Of a stretch of DNA of 6,828 nucleotides, positions 1-6,280 are shown piece by piece. The position numbers and the translations under genes are program-made. The stretch is from Solobacterium sp. UBA1789 (GTDB lineage Bacteria > Bacillota_I > Bacilli_A > Erysipelotrichales > Erysipelotrichaceae), in assembly GCA_002314515.1 (NCBI GenBank), contig DCGB01000126.1, positions 1 to 6,828 on the forward strand, read 5' to 3'. The notes beneath the pieces were generated by a model that did not search any database, was not told the origin of the DNA, and saw only the letters and a program-made list of their open reading frames with translations. Each line of letters starts with the position of its first letter. The first letter of the stretch is position 1.

Positions 1-1286
1 AGGCAACACGTCTCCACGTGAATGGTATTAGAAAACATATCAAGAGCTTTGATATATTCCAAACGATAGCGCATTTTTAAATTAGCCAGATTTTTTGCCA
101 ATGTGCTTGGATTACAGGAAACATAAATGATATTATCAATATTCATATTCAATAGACAATCAATCATTTCATCATCCAGGCCACTGCGTGGTGGGTCAAC
201 AATCAATGTATTGATATGACGGGATTTGAAGTTTTTTCTCAATACTTCACCACTGTCACCACACAAAAAAGAAACATTATTTATGCTATTCTTCACGGCA
301 TTACGACGGGCATTGATAATGGCATCTTCCACATATTCAATTCCGACAATTTCTTTAGCCTTATCAGCTGCTAAAAGCGACATCATGCCAATTCCACAAT
401 AGGCTTCCACAATCAACTGCTCATTATCCGGCAGAAGATCACATACTTCCCGATATAAACGCTTAAGCTGATAGGAATTCAATTGATAAAAGGACTTCAT
501 ACTCAAGGAAAGTGCTAAATCATCATATTTGAAATTGAGATGGCGACTGCCAGATAAATGAATCATCTGCCTGCCAAAAAAGTCATGACCATCACCTGTT
601 TTTATTGACTGATACAAGGAAACAACATCCTTGATATTGAATAATTCATCAACAAGCTTTTTATCCAGTTTATCATTGCCGCTGATTATACAGACTTGTG
701 CCTTATTACCTAAAACGCGAATAAACAGCGATCTAAGACCCTTTTTAGTCTTTTTGTCATAAATGCTTAAATGATATCTATTTAAGACCTTTAATACTTC
801 TTCTTTAATTAATTCCAGGCGCTTATCATGAATAAGACAATGAGAAACTGCTACAAAATGATTGGAAGCATCGCTATAAAAACCGGCAACTATTTCACCC
901 TTTAATAATCCAAGAGGCTGCTTAAGCTCATTGCGATAATAAAAAGGATAAGGATTGGCAATAATATCAATATCCAGGTCATAGTCGGCATATTTATTCA
1001 AAGCTTCTTCAACATTGTTTTTCTTATAAAGTAACTGGGCATCATATGAACAGTGAGCCAGATTACAGGCTGAACAACGCTGATAATAAGGACAAGCCGG
1101 CTTTAAACGATCAGAACTGGCCTTTATTAATTTTGTGATTTTACCCTTCTTGTATTTACGACCATCTTCAACAATTTCAACATCAACAATTTCTGTTGGC
1201 AAAGCTCCTTCAATAAAAACCGGAAGCTTGTGATCATAGGCAATTCCTTCACCATTGATGCCCATTTTTTTAATCTCTAATATCAT
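1..1286 (-). CDS. rlmD: 23S rRNA (uracil-C5)-methyltransferase, RlmD/RlmCD family (C-terminus cut by window edge)
   Basis: This enzyme transfers a methyl group from SAM to C5 of uridine in 23S rRNA; Gram-positive relatives (RlmCD) can modify both U747 and U1939. I translated the reverse strand by hand: 428 codons are visible, starting MILEIKKMGING. An N-terminal TRAM-like RNA-binding domain covers about residues 1-60. The [4Fe-4S] ligands are present as C65, C71 and C74 (C-x5-C-x2-C) plus C150. The SAM-binding loop EAYCGIG is at 294-300, D364 begins DPPRSG, the catalytic nucleophile is C391 in SCNPSTL, and the probable general base is E425 in HVE. Only the last few residues should lie beyond position 1. 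ATG 1286 is the first in-frame start after an upstream stop. It has no Shine-Dalgarno but has a -10-like hexamer six bases upstream. The family is certain; whether the target is U747, U1939 or both is not. Confidence 0.93.
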   Translation of the reverse strand, partial: MILEIKKMGINGEGIAYDHKLPVFIEGALPTEIVDVEIVEDGRKYKKGKITKLIKASSDRLKPACPYYQRCSACNLAHCSYDAQLLYKKNNVEEALNKYADYDLDIDIIANPYPFYYRNELKQPLGLLKGEIVAGFYSDASNHFVAVSHCLIHDKRLELIKEEVLKVLNRYHLSIYDKKTKKGLRSLFIRVLGNKAQVCIISGNDKLDKKLVDELFNIKDVVSLYQSIKTGDGHDFFGRQMIHLSGSRHLNFKYDDLALSLSMKSFYQLNSYQLKRLYREVCDLLPDNEQLIVEAYCGIGMMSLLAADKAKEIVGIEYVEDAIINARRNAVKNSINNVSFLCGDSGEVLRKNFKSRHINTLIVDPPRSGLDDEMIDCLLNMNIDNIIYVSCNPSTLAKNLANLKMRYRLEYIKALDMFSNTIHVETCC

Positions 1287-1292
1287 ATTTCC

Positions 1293-1323
1293 ATTTTATG
1301 ACAAGATATCTATTCTGTGTTAA
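1293..1323 (-). promoter_or_regulatory. Putative rlmD promoter (leaderless type)
   Basis: On the minus strand the -10 hexamer TAAAAT (1298-1293) is followed by exactly six bases and then the rlmD ATG, so the start of transcription would fall on or next to the A of ATG. A -35-like TTAACA (1323-1318) lies 19 bases upstream of the -10, a slightly long spacer. It overlaps the -10 of the divergent copA promoter. Assigned from consensus match only. Confidence 0.45.
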
Positions 1324-1326
1324 AAT
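1298..1326 (+). promoter_or_regulatory. Putative copA-ispG promoter
   Basis: ATGACA (1298-1303, five of six matches to TTGACA) and TAAAAT (1321-1326, five of six matches to TATAAT) are separated by exactly 17 bases. TG at 1318-1319 gives an extended -10. Transcription should begin around 1332-1334, leaving only about 4-6 nt before the copA ATG at 1338. An 8-bp palindrome AGATATCT (1304-1311) lies in the spacer and could be an operator half. I see no CopY-type box (TACAnnTGTA), so the copper-sensing regulator cannot be named from this region. Confidence 0.55.
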
Positions 1327-1337
1327 CAATATGCCTA

Positions 1338-3698
1338 ATGGAAAAAACCTACGAAATCAAAGGTATGACCTGTGTCATCTGCCTGCGCAATGTTGAAAAA
1401 GCCATATCAAAAATCAATGGCGTCTCTGCCTGCAAAGTCAATCTTCTGGAAAATGAAGCATTGGTTGTTTTTGACGAGAAGATTGTCAATGACAGGATTA
1501 TTGCAGAAGCTGTCAAAAATGCCGGCTATGAAGTTGTCTTTGATAAACAGAAAAATCTAAATCGCAATAAGGCCATTCTCTTTATTTCCATTTTCATTGA
1601 AATAATACTGATGACTATTGCCATGGGCAAAATGATAAATCTGGTAATAATCGAAAATGCTTTAAGCAATGCCATTGTTCAACTGCTTTTGGCAGGTATT
1701 ATCTATCTGCTAAACCATTCGCACTTTGAGGGCGGCTTTAAATCATTATTTCATCTATCGCCAAACATGGACTCACTTGTCGCTATTTCAACTAGTGTCT
1801 CCTATCTCTATTCCCTCTATGCCACTATTCAATTATTTAATGGAAATGACAGTTATCACCTCTATTATGATTCCGGAGCCATGATTCTGGTCATTGTCAA
1901 TATTGGCAAATATATTGAAAGAAACAATAAAGATAAAACATTAAGTGTCATCCGCGGTCTATCAACACTGATTCCGATGCATGCCAATCTTCTAACGGAT
2001 GGTGAAGTAAGTATTGTAAACAGTGACAGTCTCAAAAAAGGCAATATTATTCTTATCAAAGCCGGTGAATCTGTTCCCCAGGATGGCATAATTGTCAAAG
2101 GCTACAGTTCACTTGACGAATCAATGCTGACAGGTGAATCATTACCTGTCAACAAAACAGTTGATGATGAAGTCATTGGCGGCACTATTAATATCAGCGG
2201 ACCTCTGGAAGTCAGAATATCACGTAATTCTACTCAAACTGTCCTTTCCAGAATAATCTCTATGACCAAACAGTCGGCAATGGAAAAGATTGCCATTCAG
2301 AAAACTGTAGATAAGATTGCCAATGTCTTTGTCTTTGCCGTCTTATTTATCAGCATCATTACTTTTATCAGCTGGTTATTAATTACTAAAGATCTGGAAA
2401 AATCTTTAAATTTTGCCCTCTCAGTTCTGGTAATTTCCTGTCCATGTGCCCTGGGTTTGGCAACCCCGTCTGCCCTGATGGTGGCAAATGGTGCAGCAGC
2501 CCGTAATGGTATCCTGATCAAAAATCCTGATGTTCTGGAAATAGCTGGTAAGCTTGAAGAAATCATCTTTGATAAAACCGGCACCTTAAGTCATAATACC
2601 TTGGCTGTTGTCAAAGAAAAAATCTATGATGAATCATTCAGAGATATCATTGCTTCTTTGGAAAAGAATTCCAATCATCCTATTGCCAAAGCTATCATCA
2701 GTAAATATGGCAAGGGAAGTATTGATTTCTGTGAATACCAGGAACTGCCAGCTCAGGGTATTGTTGCCCTCTATGAAAATAATAAATATTATCTTGGTAA
2801 TCTCAAACTGATGAATAATCATCACATCAGCATCAATAGTGAAGATATTGATTATGCAACTGATAATTCTCTGTCTTTACTGGCTTTGGCCAAAAATAAT
2901 CAGATAATGGCCATCATCTATCTCAATGATATTCTTAAAGAAAGTGCCTTCTCTGGTATAAAACAATTGAAAAAACGTGGCATTACACCTGTTATGTGCA
3001 CTGGCGACAATCTGATAAGCGCAAAAAAAGCAGCTGAAAAACTGGGAATTGCTGAATACTATGCCGGCATTAGCCCTGAAGAGAAAAATAAGATTGTTTT
3101 AGAAAAAAAGAAAAAAAAGATAATAGCCATGGCTGGTGATGGCGTTAATGATGCCATTGCCCTATCAAGTGCTGATATTTCCTTTGGTATTGGTGAGGGT
3201 AGTGATATTGCCAATGGTGCCAGTGATATCATATTGTTAAAGAACGATATCAGCGATATTGCCTTCTTTTATGATCTTTCAAAAAAAACGATATTAATTA
3301 TCAAAGAAAATCTCTTTTGGGCCCTCTTCTACAATGCCATCTTTATTCCCTTGGCAGCTGGACTCTTCTATATACCTTTTGGCTTAAAATTAAATCCTAT
3401 GATGGGAGCTATATCCATGTCCCTATCATCAATCTTTGTCCTGAGTAATGCCTTACGCATTAATAAAATAAAAAAGGAGACTGTTAAACCTATGAATAAA
3501 ACCGTCATTATTGAAGGCATGATGTGCGAAAACTGTGTACGCCATGTCAAAGAAGCTCTGGAAAAACTTGGCTGTAATGTTGAAGTATCTTTAAAAGATA
3601 AAAAAGCCATCATTACCAATACTCAATTGAGCGACGAAGTCATTAGAGATACTATTGAAGAACTCGAATATGAAGTTGTAGAAATAATCAGCGAATAG
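1338..3698 (+). CDS. copA: Cu(I)-exporting P1B-type ATPase with an extra C-terminal CopZ-like domain
   Basis: This membrane pump uses ATP to export Cu(I) from the cytosol. Counting from ATG 1338 it has 786 residues. An N-terminal heavy-metal-associated domain (about 1-70) carries GMTC-V-I-C (C12, C15). The first membrane helix is near 79-98. The actuator has TGES (265-268) and helix 6 has the metal-binding CPC (368-370). The phosphorylated aspartate is D412 in DKTGT, followed by the HP motif (H447-P448) and GDGVND (600-605). YN (665-666) in helix 7 and M694-x2-SS in helix 8 are the Cu(I)-type P1B-1 signature. After helix 8 comes a second HMA domain (about 719-786) with C730-E-N-C733, an unusual C-terminal position. 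A GTG start at 1317 is unlikely because the -10 hexamer lies inside it. There is no Shine-Dalgarno before 1338. It is probably co-transcribed with ispG. Confidence 0.95.
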   Translation: MEKTYEIKGMTCVICLRNVEKAISKINGVSACKVNLLENEALVVFDEKIVNDRIIAEAVKNAGYEVVFDKQKNLNRNKAILFISIFIEIILMTIAMGKMINLVIIENALSNAIVQLLLAGIIYLLNHSHFEGGFKSLFHLSPNMDSLVAISTSVSYLYSLYATIQLFNGNDSYHLYYDSGAMILVIVNIGKYIERNNKDKTLSVIRGLSTLIPMHANLLTDGEVSIVNSDSLKKGNIILIKAGESVPQDGIIVKGYSSLDESMLTGESLPVNKTVDDEVIGGTINISGPLEVRISRNSTQTVLSRIISMTKQSAMEKIAIQKTVDKIANVFVFAVLFISIITFISWLLITKDLEKSLNFALSVLVISCPCALGLATPSALMVANGAAARNGILIKNPDVLEIAGKLEEIIFDKTGTLSHNTLAVVKEKIYDESFRDIIASLEKNSNHPIAKAIISKYGKGSIDFCEYQELPAQGIVALYENNKYYLGNLKLMNNHHISINSEDIDYATDNSLSLLALAKNNQIMAIIYLNDILKESAFSGIKQLKKRGITPVMCTGDNLISAKKAAEKLGIAEYYAGISPEEKNKIVLEKKKKKIIAMAGDGVNDAIALSSADISFGIGEGSDIANGASDIILLKNDISDIAFFYDLSKKTILIIKENLFWALFYNAIFIPLAAGLFYIPFGLKLNPMMGAISMSLSSIFVLSNALRINKIKKETVKPMNKTVIIEGMMCENCVRHVKEALEKLGCNVEVSLKDKKAIITNTQLSDEVIRDTIEELEYEVVEIISE
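3104..3161 (+). other. Candidate slippery heptamers plus stem-loop inside copA
   Basis: Two A AAA AAG heptamers (3104-3110 and 3113-3119) are in the phase needed for -1 ribosomal frameshifting and encode a five-lysine run. A 9-bp stem, including two G-T wobbles, can form between 3135-3143 and 3153-3161 with a 9-nt loop, starting 15 nt after the second heptamer. That is longer than the usual 5-9 nt spacer. A -1 shift would add six residues and stop at TGA 3137-3139, before GDGVND. The stem overlaps codons of that conserved motif, so it may be accidental. Confidence 0.2.
3475..3479 (+). promoter_or_regulatory. Internal Shine-Dalgarno for a possible free CopZ start
   Basis: AGGAG at 3475-3479 lies inside copA, 12 nt before an in-frame ATG at 3492. 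The same AGGAG is used for ispG (8-nt spacer) and for the small membrane-protein gene (9-nt spacer), so the motif fits this genome, although the spacer here is longer. Confidence 0.4.
3492..3698 (+). CDS. Possible free-standing copper chaperone from an internal start in copA
   Basis: Initiation at the in-frame ATG 3492 would give a 68-residue protein, MNKTVIIEGMMCENC onward. It spans a whole ferredoxin-like HMA domain with one metal-binding CxxC and almost nothing extra at either end. That is about the size of free CopZ proteins, which bind Cu(I) in the cytosol and hand it to CopA. The preceding stretch (KIKKETVKP) looks like a linker after the last membrane helix. Two readings are possible: it is only the C-terminal domain of the pump, possibly from an old copA-copZ fusion, or it is also made separately. 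The sequence alone cannot tell them apart. Confidence 0.35.
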   Translation: MNKTVIIEGMMCENCVRHVKEALEKLGCNVEVSLKDKKAIITNTQLSDEVIRDTIEELEYEVVEIISE

Positions 3699-3701
3699 GA
3701 G
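3697..3701 (+). promoter_or_regulatory. ispG ribosome binding site overlapping the copA stop
   Basis: AGGAG lies 8 nt before ATG 3710 and shares two bases with the copA stop codon TAG (3696-3698). This fixes the ispG start and suggests translational coupling of ispG to copA. Confidence 0.8.
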
Positions 3702-3709
3702 ATTAACTT

Positions 3710-4753
3710 ATGTTAACAAGACTAGAAACCCGGCCTATTAATGTCGGCGGTATTCAGATCGGTGGTCAGAATAAAGTAATCATTCAATCAATGACCAACA
3801 CAAAAACCAAAGATGTCAGAGCTACTGTTAAACAGATTCTTGATCTGGAAGCAGCGGGTTGTGAAATCGTCCGTGTTGCCATCCTGGATATCGAAGATGC
3901 CAAGGCAATAAAAGAAATAAAAAAACAGATACATATTCCTCTGGTATCTGATATTCATTTCAATCCTGATTTTGCTATTGAAGCCATCAAAAACGGAACT
4001 GACAAGGTTAGACTTAATCCAGGTAATATTGAAAACGAAGATAAAATCAAAGAAATCGTTCAATTGTGTAAAGAAAGACATTTGCCAATCCGCATTGGTA
4101 TTAATGGTGGCTCATTAAATAAAAAATATCAGCACTCTGAAGAGGCAATGATCGAAAGTGCCAAAGATCATCTCAGAATCCTGGAAAAACTGGATTTTCA
4201 TGATGTCTGTCTGTCTTTTAAGTCATCTGATCCTATTGAAACCATCAATGCCTATCGTCTGGCTGCCAATACCTTTGAATATCCCTTGCATCTGGGCGTT
4301 ACCGAAGCCGGTGGTCTGATCAATAGTACCATCAAATCATCTGTAGCCTTAGGAGCACTGATGTTAGAAGGTATCGGTGATACAATTAGAGTATCAATTT
4401 CTGATGATCCGGTTGAAGAAATAAAAATCGCTAAAAAATTATTAAGAACCTGTAATTTAAAAATGGACGTTCCTAATCTGGTTTCCTGTCCAACCTGTGG
4501 CCGTATCCAATATGATATGTTACCAATTGTCAAGGAAATGGAAGATTATCTGGAAACCGTCCATAAGAATATAACCGTTGCCATCATGGGCTGCCCTGTC
4601 AATGGTCCCCAGGAGGCTAAACGGGCAGATATCGGTGTTGCCGGTGGCAAGGAATCAGCTATTCTCTTTAAAAAAGGTGAAATCGTTAGAACTATTCCTC
4701 AAGCCGATATTATTAAGGTATTAAAAGAAGAAATACAGGCATTCAAAGGCTGA
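3710..4753 (+). CDS. ispG: 4-hydroxy-3-methylbut-2-enyl diphosphate synthase (MEP pathway)
   Basis: This cytosolic enzyme converts methylerythritol cyclodiphosphate (MEcPP) to HMBPP, the penultimate step of the MEP route to isoprenoid precursors, using a [4Fe-4S] cluster and an electron donor such as flavodoxin or ferredoxin. The protein has 347 residues, close to the usual size of the short bacterial form. The N-terminal two thirds is the TIM-barrel domain (QSMTNT, VSDIHFN, VRLNPGNI, GVTEAGG). The C-terminal domain carries the cluster ligands C260-x2-C263, C295 (MGCPVNGP) and E302 (GPQEA), the full known set. It follows copA by 11 bp with an overlapping ribosome binding site and no terminator between, so it is probably co-transcribed with the copper pump. 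It ends in a strong terminator. Family and function are secure; the link to copper is inference. Confidence 0.96.
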   Translation: MLTRLETRPINVGGIQIGGQNKVIIQSMTNTKTKDVRATVKQILDLEAAGCEIVRVAILDIEDAKAIKEIKKQIHIPLVSDIHFNPDFAIEAIKNGTDKVRLNPGNIENEDKIKEIVQLCKERHLPIRIGINGGSLNKKYQHSEEAMIESAKDHLRILEKLDFHDVCLSFKSSDPIETINAYRLAANTFEYPLHLGVTEAGGLINSTIKSSVALGALMLEGIGDTIRVSISDDPVEEIKIAKKLLRTCNLKMDVPNLVSCPTCGRIQYDMLPIVKEMEDYLETVHKNITVAIMGCPVNGPQEAKRADIGVAGGKESAILFKKGEIVRTIPQADIIKVLKEEIQAFKG

Positions 4754-4775
4754 TTTATATCAGCCTTTATTTTTT
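4745..4775 (+). terminator. Rho-independent terminator of copA-ispG
   Basis: A perfect 10-bp inverted repeat (4745-4754 and 4759-4768) with a TTAT loop is followed by a T-rich tract to 4775. The stop codon of ispG (TGA 4751-4753) is in the left arm and that of the convergent membrane-protein gene (4760-4762, minus strand) is in the right arm. The T tract favours plus-strand transcripts; in the other direction the stem is followed by TTTGAATG, a poor U tract. Confidence 0.88.
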
Positions 4776-5287
4776 AACAGTTGCATACGGATATGATTAT
4801 TGCATAATTCCTTTTTAATTAAACAATAGGTATTAAGCAGAATATAAGGTGAAAAGATCAGGACAATCAGGAGATAAATATTGATCATGCCGAAGTATTC
4901 ATACATTGAAACAGGAACCAGTAAGGCTACAGTAATAAAGAAAACCGCACAAAGAAGAATCATAAGATAAGAAGGATAAATGAGTTTCATACGAATACCG
5001 AGCAGAAAATCATTTAACAAGGCAACATTCAGAGAGACCGCAACATAAAACAGCGGTAAATATGGATGACTGCTGGTAAGTGTTGATAAGCGTAACATTA
5101 CAACGCCAAGAATATTGGTTATTAGGAACAGTGTAGTAATGCGCCAGATATTGCGACGTCTGATATATAGATATAGAAGATAGTCACTTGCATAGGCAAC
5201 AATCATCGCCAGAAATAACTTGTTGTTTAACATAAGACCCCAGGCAATCGCAAGCAGATAATAATTTATATGTAAGATTTTTTTCAT
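4760..5287 (-). CDS. Small multi-pass membrane protein of unknown function
   Basis: I do not recognise this 175-residue protein. It is highly hydrophobic, with about five likely membrane segments near residues 10-40 (possibly two), 50-68, 77-98, 107-127 and 134-156. These are separated by short basic loops (RRR at 43-45, RMK at 99-101), and the tail is basic (KNKG). There is no catalytic motif, lipobox or cleavable signal that I can see. The start at ATG 5287 is chosen because AGGAG lies 9 nt upstream; a longer TTG start at 5341 would read through that site. It is transcribed divergently from the WYL regulator with 84 bp between the starts, so it is a candidate target of that regulator. Its stop lies within the ispG terminator stem. 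Confidence 0.75.
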   Translation of the reverse strand: MKKILHINYYLLAIAWGLMLNNKLFLAMIVAYASDYLLYLYIRRRNIWRITTLFLITNILGVVMLRLSTLTSSHPYLPLFYVAVSLNVALLNDFLLGIRMKLIYPSYLMILLCAVFFITVALLVPVSMYEYFGMINIYLLIVLIFSPYILLNTYCLIKKELCNNHIRMQLLKNKG

Positions 5288-5296
5288 TTTTATTTT

Positions 5297-5301
5297 CTCC
5301 T
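5297..5301 (-). promoter_or_regulatory. Shine-Dalgarno of the membrane-protein gene
   Basis: AGGAG on the minus strand, 9 nt before ATG 5287. It decides the start in favour of 5287 over the upstream in-frame TTG at 5341. Confidence 0.8.
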
Positions 5302-5306
5302 TGACT

Positions 5307-5369
5307 ATATAATAGAAAAGCCAGCAATTATTAATGTCCAAATTTTTACCCAGGTGTCATATAATAGAA
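5307..5369. repeat. 11-bp direct repeat in the divergent intergenic region
   Basis: ATATAATAGAA occurs at 5307-5317 and again at 5359-5369, 52 bp apart. Each copy contains TATAAT. The right copy is the probable -10 of the WYL gene. The left copy, read on the minus strand, gives TATTAT just upstream of the membrane gene's Shine-Dalgarno and could be that gene's -10. The repeat could be two promoter elements or a paired binding site for the adjacent regulator. Confidence 0.4.
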
Positions 5370-5371
5370 CT
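5360..5371 (+). promoter_or_regulatory. -10 element of the WYL regulator gene (leaderless type)
   Basis: A perfect TATAAT (5360-5365) is followed by six bases (AGAACT) and then ATG 5372, so transcription should start at or next to the initiation codon. No convincing -35 is seen at the usual distance. There is no Shine-Dalgarno. Confidence 0.55.
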
Positions 5372-6280
5372 ATGAATGATAATAAAAAAAGAATACTGGC
5401 CCTGATTGAAATCCTGCGCAGATATTCAAACAGCGAAAAACATCTGAATCTGAATGAAATCAACGATTATCTGACCAACGATTATCAGATTAAGGATTCA
5501 ACCCGTAAGACACTCTATGATGATTTTAAGACGCTGAATAATTTTGGCTACAATATTGAATATGATAAGGGCTACTACCTTCTGGAAGCACCCTTCAATA
5601 CTTCAGAAATCAAAATTATTCAGGATTCTCTGGATTCACTCAAAAATCTAGATAAACGTTTTCTAAATGAATTGAATGATAAGCTCTATGCCTTTATTTC
5701 TGATGATGAAAAAAAGCTTCTGGAACAATTGCGCAATAACTCTCCTCATCAGCAGACTAAGCTTCTTCAGCATATGGAAAATATTCTGGAAGCCATTGAT
5801 AAACATTTAATGCTGAAAATCACCAGAAAAAATAATAAAAAAGAAGAAATATATCCCCTCTTTCTCTATCGTGCCAATGATTATTATTATTTCTACTATC
5901 ATTATGAAAACAGCGAAAAGATCTATCACTTCCGTTTTGATAATATCAGCGATTTAATCCTAAGTGACAAAAAGGACCTCATCTCTATCCCCTATTCAAC
6001 AATCAGAGAAACAATCGAAGCTTCTTCTTCGGCTTTTTATAAAGAAAAGGCTCAAAGTCTACGTTTAAAGCTTCTTGATAATTATGAATTGACGGAAAGA
6101 CTGCTGCTGGAAGATTTCCCTAATGCCAAAAGAACCAAAGAAGGCTTTATCATCAAGGTTTCAATTAATGACAGCCTTTTTGCCCGCTTAAGCAAATATA
6201 AAAACAACATCGCCATCATTGATGAAGATGTTGCCAGAAACTATAAAGAATATCTGCAATCAATCATTGATGTTAACTGA
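5372..6280 (+). CDS. WYL-domain transcriptional regulator with N-terminal winged helix
   Basis: This is a 302-residue DNA-binding regulator of the widespread HTH-WYL type; family members sense a ligand, often a nucleotide or nucleic acid, through the WYL domain. Residues about 5-70 form a DeoR-like winged helix ending in FGYNIEYDKGYYLL. A charged helical linker follows (about 75-140). The WYL core is at about 143-197, with YPLFLYRANDYYYF and FRFDNISDL matching the usual P-L-x-Y...YYL...FRxDxI pattern. A C-terminal extension (about 200-302) fits the WCX region common in the family. I reject a GTG start at 5354 because the -10 TATAAT would then lie inside the coding sequence. It sits divergent to the unknown membrane gene and may control it and itself. 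The ligand is unknown. Its stop codon abuts that of the convergent deacetylase gene. Confidence 0.85.
   Translation: MNDNKKRILALIEILRRYSNSEKHLNLNEINDYLTNDYQIKDSTRKTLYDDFKTLNNFGYNIEYDKGYYLLEAPFNTSEIKIIQDSLDSLKNLDKRFLNELNDKLYAFISDDEKKLLEQLRNNSPHQQTKLLQHMENILEAIDKHLMLKITRKNNKKEEIYPLFLYRANDYYYFYYHYENSEKIYHFRFDNISDLILSDKKDLISIPYSTIRETIEASSSAFYKEKAQSLRLKLLDNYELTERLLLEDFPNAKRTKEGFIIKVSINDSLFARLSKYKNNIAIIDEDVARNYKEYLQSIIDVN

Noticed and set aside
1317..1337. GTG start for copA giving seven extra residues
   Set aside because: The extension contains the -10 hexamer TAAAAT (1321-1326), has no ribosome binding site, and adds sequence before the usual HMA-domain start.
1287..1337. CopY-type copper box (TACAnnTGTA) before copA
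   Set aside because: I looked for it and it is absent on both strands; only the AGATATCT palindrome is present.
1865..2584. Minus-strand open frames inside copA (and similar ones inside ispG)
   Set aside because: They lie opposite strongly conserved coding sequence, have no ribosome binding sites, and their translations resemble no protein family.
5288..5341. TTG start extending the membrane protein by 18 residues
   Set aside because: The stretch covers the AGGAG site that serves ATG 5287, and the added sequence does not look like part of the protein.
5354..5371. GTG start for the WYL regulator
   Set aside because: The extra six codons contain a perfect TATAAT; ATG 5372 directly behind it is the better start.
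6019..6040. Short hairpin followed by TTTTT inside the WYL gene
   Set aside because: The stem is only about 4 bp and is fully inside conserved coding sequence; the T run is likely chance.
6259..6271. Inverted repeat ATCAAT-C-ATTGAT as a terminator for the convergent genes
   Set aside because: A one-base loop cannot form a hairpin, the stem is AT-rich, there is no T tract, and it lies in coding sequence.
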